Program-made: the position numbers and the translations under genes
The notes under the pieces: generated by a model
Database searches by the model: none
Told to the model about the DNA's origin: nothing
Seen by the model: the letters and a program-made list of their open reading frames with translations, nothing else
Assembly (NCBI GenBank): GCA_036939975.1
Contig: JALLPB010001335.1
Location: 1-10,239 of the forward strand
Length of the DNA stretch: 10,239 bases
Direction of reading: 5' to 3'
From: Cyclostephanos tholiformis
Taxonomy: Eukaryota; Bacillariophyta; Thalassiosirophyceae; Thalassiosirales; Thalassiosiraceae
Shown here: positions 7,118-10,239 of the stretch, in pieces
Position numbering within the stretch: the stretch's first letter is position 1
Layout of the letters: each line of letters begins with the position of its first letter

Positions 7118-8731
7118 AGCATCGTGAGTATACCACGAAAGTGCATCTTGTTGTTTGTATTGTAATATTAGTTAGATGTCAGAATTGTCAATATGAAAGG
7201 ACAAAAACCAATATTTTCTTGATTGGAATTTGTTGTCAATATATGTACTTACTTAGTGTGTTCATGAAGAGGTCATATTCAATGTTTGCTCCCAAATCAA
7301 ATGTGTCCAAAGCAGTAATAAGCATATTTGGTTTTTGGTCTTGCTGATACATGAAGCATGCATTGTATAGCATGACTAAGAACATTGTAACAGTAACAGG
7401 GATGATTTGAGCATCACCAGGGCACCCGTTGATGTATGCTGCTGACATCTCAACATACTTGCTGTATGCTCCATGAACTTTGAGGTAGGGATTCTTCTGC
7501 ATATAATTACTTACCAAGCAATGTAAATGATCATACCCACTTCAAATGGGTTGCCATAATGGTCGGTCACGAGACTGTTTGTTAGTTTTGCTGAAATATG
7601 GTATATGATTCCAGGCATAATTAGGTATTCATTGTAATGCCTTGCATCGATCTTTCTTCTTCAGTCATTGATACAGGTCCAACATTGGTTGTTAGATTCT
7701 GGAATGTAATTTCATATGGAGGTGTCATTTTTGTTTTCTTTATTTCGTCAAGGCACAGAAGAGAGATGGTGTTCAAGAAATCTTTCCTTGTGGTAAAGTC
7801 AAATGGATTTCTAGTGTATGCGTCCCAGACAGGTCCTTCAAGGCATTGAGGATATCCATAAACTCCTTTGTCTTTTCCTCTGTGCGGATGATTTTTTTGT
7901 TGAATGTGTCAACTGAACAAGCTTCTTGATATTGCATAGAATGCCCCTTGCCCAAAGCTGGTCGGTACTTTGGATTTGACCTTGTTTCTTGTGTACTGTG
8001 GGACAAAGTTGTGTCGAGCCAACTGGCAAGGGCTTTCAAAATAGTCATAGTAGCTGAACTTTTCTTAAATTTTGATATCCAAACACTCTGTATCCATGTT
8101 GCTTTAATCAGGTCAACAGCATCTAAAGTATGTTTTGGAACATAAGCCAATATGTGAAAATCATTGTGAAACAATGATGCATCACATTCTTTGGCAAAAA
8201 TCAAATCCAAGTGTTCTTTGACAGTATTTGAGGGATGCTTGAAATTCTTTATGACACCGTCAATCTCAAAATTGTCCAAAGTAAGTGATCCAGGCTTGAG
8301 TTCATTGGTGGTATGATTGAATTTGAAACAGAGAAGCCTGTAACTATGGCTGCATGATGATGCATTCCCTTGAAGAAGCTGAACCATACATTATCCATCA
8401 AACTTTTTGATTTAGCGAGAAATAATAGTTCAAAATACCGCTTGTAACCCATGACATCTTCTTTGTCTTCATACCATTTGTTGGCTAATGTGCCCCATTC
8501 TCTGTACACCCCAAAATATTTTGCTACCACTGCCTTGCCACCCTCCATTGATGCATCTGTCGTTAATAGCTCCTTAAATGTTTTACATTTCAATTTAGGA
8601 AGTAAATTGACATTACTTGAAAACAATCCTCTTTTGACAGAGTTGTCAATATCAGTAACCGGATTGAGATGTATCATTGATACCATGTTATGGTTTGTAT
8701 CCTGAAAGTCCTCATTGTAAGGAGAAGCTTG
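6709..8731 (-). pseudogene. gene Y: large frame-shifted gene of unknown function
   Basis: Protein-like sequence on the minus strand moves between frames. It starts open at 8731 (SPYNEDFQDT, then MIHLNPVTDIDNSVKRGLF, FKELLTTDASMEGGKAVVAK, YKRYFELLFLAK, NVWFSFFKGMHHHAAIVTG). Frame changes follow near 8335 (to FKFNHTTNELKPGSLTL ... VIKNFK ... RTEEKTKEFMDIL), near 7785 (to KDFLNTISLLCLDEIKK, PPYEITFQNLTT), near 7650 (to KIDARHYNEYLIMPGIIYH, LVTDHYGNPFEVGM) and near 7510 (to NPYLKVHGAYSKYVEMSAAY, VMLYNACFMYQQDQKPNML). The first break fits a one-base deletion. A stop at 7236-7238 follows a GTAAGT. I do not recognise a domain. The wording resembles, from memory, multi-copy uncharacterised diatom proteins. 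It is likely a decayed repeat-borne gene; some breaks could be sequencing errors. Confidence 0.65.
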
Positions 8732-8802
8732 TCAGCGATTTCCTAGCATTAATTCATGATGGTAAGTCTATCATGGTTGATGATTTGAAAGGCTCTTTCC
8801 AG
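8700..8802 (+). other. possible upstream exon of gene Z or a remnant
   Basis: A plus-strand frame reads KEKLVSDFLALIHDGKSIMV and DDLKGSFQ up to TAA 8803-8805. It contains GTAAGT at 8762 and GTAAGA at 8802, both possible donors. ACAATTAG at 8987-8994 is a possible acceptor shortly before the ATG of Z. The frame overlaps the antisense 5' end of gene Y, so only one of the two readings need be real here. Weak evidence. Confidence 0.25.
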
Positions 8803-8805
8803 TAA

Positions 8806-9007
8806 GATGATGTTTCTATAATTTTCAAAATAGTATTTGCCGCTGAATATGTTGTTTTTGTTTCTATATATTCTATTCTGGAATTAATTGTTGGTTATAC
8901 TGTTTTCTGTTGTTGTCATTGTTTTCTGATTAATTCTGAACCTACTAATTGAACAATGTTTTCCATCTTGGCATTTATTGTTACAAACAATTAGAATTTT
9001 TACCAAA
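8806..9007. other. AT-rich non-coding stretch
   Basis: T-rich plus strand (for example TTGTTTTTGTTTCTATATATTC) with stops in all frames. It would fit an intron or promoter region before gene Z. No clear core promoter motif can be assigned. Confidence 0.5.
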
Positions 9008-9457
9008 ATGTTAACAATCAATGATATCATGGAGTATGAAGAGGATGAAAACTTTATTTATTTGGTTATTGAATCTTGTCATGGTGAATATTATGGATTC
9101 AACCTCAACATCAAGGAGGAGTGCTTGTATGTCAGGAATATTGTTAGTTGCAATGAAACTAATGACTCTATGGTATTGGGGTGGAAAGTTGCAAGAACAC
9201 TTCTGGGCTGGATTGGCAACACTGATAGCTGGATTGATTTTATCAGTGGAATGGATGATGGAGCAGGAATTGCCAATAACAAAGTGATAGCTGACAAAGA
9301 CAATGACTTTGGAGATAAGGAGGATGTCAATGATGAGGAAGAAGAGGAAAAGGAGTTAGAAGTGGATGAAGATGAAGAGGAGTTGGAAGAAACAGAACAA
9401 TTTGAAGAAGAGACACCAGTTGTAAAAAAGACATCTGCACTCAAAAAAAGTGAATGA
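9008..9457 (+). CDS. gene Z: small protein with strongly acidic C-terminal tail, unknown function
   Basis: The first ATG in the frame is at 9008. The frame also extends upstream to a TTG at 8978, but ATG is the expected start in a eukaryote. It gives 149 residues. About the first 90 look globular, with aromatic and hydrophobic strands (ENFIYLVIESCHGEYYGF, NLNIKEECLYVRNIV, LGWKVARTLLGWIGNTDSWI). From about residue 100 the protein is nearly all Glu and Asp (EEEEEKELEVDEDEEELEE), and it ends in a basic KKTSALKKSE. Acidic tails of this kind occur in histone-binding and other nuclear proteins, but nothing else supports such a role. There is no signal peptide or membrane segment. It is the only reasonably long intact frame on the plus strand outside the copia relic. 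I recognise no family; it may be one exon of a larger or repeat-borne gene. Confidence 0.5.
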   Translation: MLTINDIMEYEEDENFIYLVIESCHGEYYGFNLNIKEECLYVRNIVSCNETNDSMVLGWKVARTLLGWIGNTDSWIDFISGMDDGAGIANNKVIADKDNDFGDKEDVNDEEEEEKELEVDEDEEELEETEQFEEETPVVKKTSALKKSE

Positions 9458-9636
9458 TATAAAAAGCGATATAGAAAAAAAGCAAGGAACCACCCTAAAT
9501 CCATCCAGCCAAACATAAAAAAATCAAGAGACCAAAACTATTTTGTGATGACTTGGAGGAAGAAAATGGCACCACCTTCCAGTTGGATAACAATGATGAA
9601 GATGCCTTCTATATTCGATTCAATCTGTGGAAATGA
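9458..9636 (+). pseudogene. frame-shifted continuation downstream of gene Z
   Basis: Directly after the TGA of Z (9455-9457) the same frame stays open and strongly basic (YKKRYRKKARNHPK). From 9499 another frame reads HPAKHKKIKRPKLFCDD, then LEEENGTTFQLD, NNDEDAFYIRFNLWK and TGA at 9634-9636. The join of basic and acidic, protein-like segments suggests that Z once continued, with one stop and one frame change since, or that this is part of a second related copy. It overlaps the antisense tail of the ATPase-like frame. Confidence 0.4.
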
Positions 9637-9716
9637 TTTCAAGAAGGAAGTCACAAAGAACATTAAGTCATCTATGAAAACTGATGCAGTTGATATCTTC
9701 ATTACTGGCCCTTTTT

Positions 9717-10239
9717 GTAATGAAAAAAGATTGAGCCTTTCATCCATTTCCGTCATCTTCATTAAATCTTCACATGATATATTTTTGATTAATTGTAATG
9801 TCGTGACAAGCTCCTCTGTAAGATTAGTAGGATGAAATGGTTCTGGAATTTCCTCGCCTAGTTGAGATAAGACTTCACAGCAAAGAGTGTATGCTTCCAT
9901 CAAATACTTGCAATCAATAAGAACTGAGCACAAGAATGAGAAAATTACAGCATGAAAAATCATTCTCTAAACAATGGACAGGATTGTACTCACTTTTGGC
10001 AAGCAATGCTTGAGCAGGTAATTTTTCTTCGGTAGAACGGCACTTGGGCGTCATTTCTTGCAAAACGCACTGCGCCTTTTCTACATCGCCGCAGGAGTAG
10101 CAAGATTCTGCCAATAGGAGAGATAATCGAAAACTTATTTCATAATGGCTCTTCCAGTGACCAGTCGGCAAGAGAGACAACGCATGCTCCAAATACGAGC
10201 ACGACGCCGCGTGGTCTGAGCAAGCCACTGCCTTCGAAC
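9717..10239 (-). pseudogene. partial gene: helical-repeat region of a large AAA-ATPase/sensor-kinase-type protein
   Basis: Two minus-strand exons (10239-9994 and 9923 to about 9717) joined by a 70-nt intron. The first reads SYLEHALSLLPTGHWKSHYE, then RLSLLLAESCYSCGDVEKAQ. The second reads DCKYLMEAYTLCCEVLSQLG, then EEIPEPFHPTNLTEEL and NISCEDLMKMTEMDERLN. The pattern 'AL-x-LLP-x-x-W...Y...L...AE-x-x-Y-x-x-G' followed by 'VL-x-x-LG-x-x-x-P' and 'I-x-x-L-x-x-M' is the TPR-like helical region after the AAA ATPase in very large kinase or cyclase proteins of cyanobacteria and diatoms. The kinase, ATPase and output domains would lie outside the window on either side. The family pattern stops near 9717; the open frame runs on to 9538 without it, which suggests truncation or a further intron (GTAATG at 9707-9702). 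If the rest is intact this may be an expressed gene, so 'pseudogene' is tentative. Confidence 0.6.
9924..9993 (-). other. 70-nt GT-AG intron in the ATPase-like gene
   Basis: Minus-strand donor GTGAGT starts at 9993 and acceptor TTGTGCTCAG ends at 9924. The intron contains an in-frame TAG for one flanking reading. Splicing joins ALLAK to an Ile codon split across the junction and then LIDCKYLMEAY, keeping the helical-repeat pattern. Both sites are consensus, so the call is strong. Confidence 0.85.

Noticed and set aside
7503..7520. Tiny 18-nt intron GTAAGT...GCAG in gene Y
   Set aside because: It is too short to splice, and its removal puts a stop codon at the join. A frameshift is a simpler explanation.
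9091..9516. Minus-strand frame with long Ser runs opposite gene Z
   Set aside because: It is the antisense of the Glu/Asp-coding tail; the poly-Ser reading has no globular part.

Overview
This is eukaryotic DNA, most likely from a stramenopile and probably a diatom. It has short GT-AG introns (a clean 56-nt and a clean 70-nt example), a Ty1/copia polyprotein with the wording I associate with diatom elements (WxD-type active site, SMQK-VAL, NNWSVGxRTRHVDVRQ), and protein families I recall from diatom gene models. No search was possible, so these family assignments are recollection. No bacterial operons, rRNA, CRISPR array or intact tRNA are visible.

The layout is a mosaic of decayed coding units. 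(1) Positions 302-4055, minus strand, hold a nearly full-length but broken gene, called X here: a short first exon, an intron filled with simple repeats, a coiled-coil region, a 56-nt intron, a core with spaced D...D...C/H motifs reminiscent of RNase H-fold transposases, and a C-terminal segment that reads like a small beta-barrel. (2) Positions 4056-4220 hold a palindrome-rich spacer with a tRNA-like A-box and T-arm. (3) Positions 4222-6385, plus strand, are a Ty1/copia relic running from late integrase through reverse transcriptase to RNase H, with in-frame stops. (4) Positions 6386-6557 are a small loop region with tandem hairpins. It is flanked by a 151-nt inverted repeat (6235-6385 and 6558-6708), because a second, minus-strand copy of the copia RNase H tail lies just downstream. 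(5) Positions 6709-8731, minus strand, hold a second large broken gene, called Y here, of unrecognised function. (6) Positions 9008-9457, plus strand, hold a small intact frame with a strongly acidic tail (Z), followed by a frame-shifted basic/acidic continuation to 9636. (7) Positions 9717-10239, minus strand, are two exons of a helical-repeat segment like that of large multidomain AAA-ATPase signalling proteins. This end of the window is rich in CpG, unlike the rest.

I see no sign that these units act as one pathway. The window is best read as a repeat-rich, transposon-invaded interval next to a host signalling gene that is cut off by the window edge and perhaps truncated at its 3' side. 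The points most worth following are the DDE-like core of X, the copia inverted repeat (a possible dsRNA source), the tRNA-like element beside the copia truncation, and the unknown genes Y and Z.
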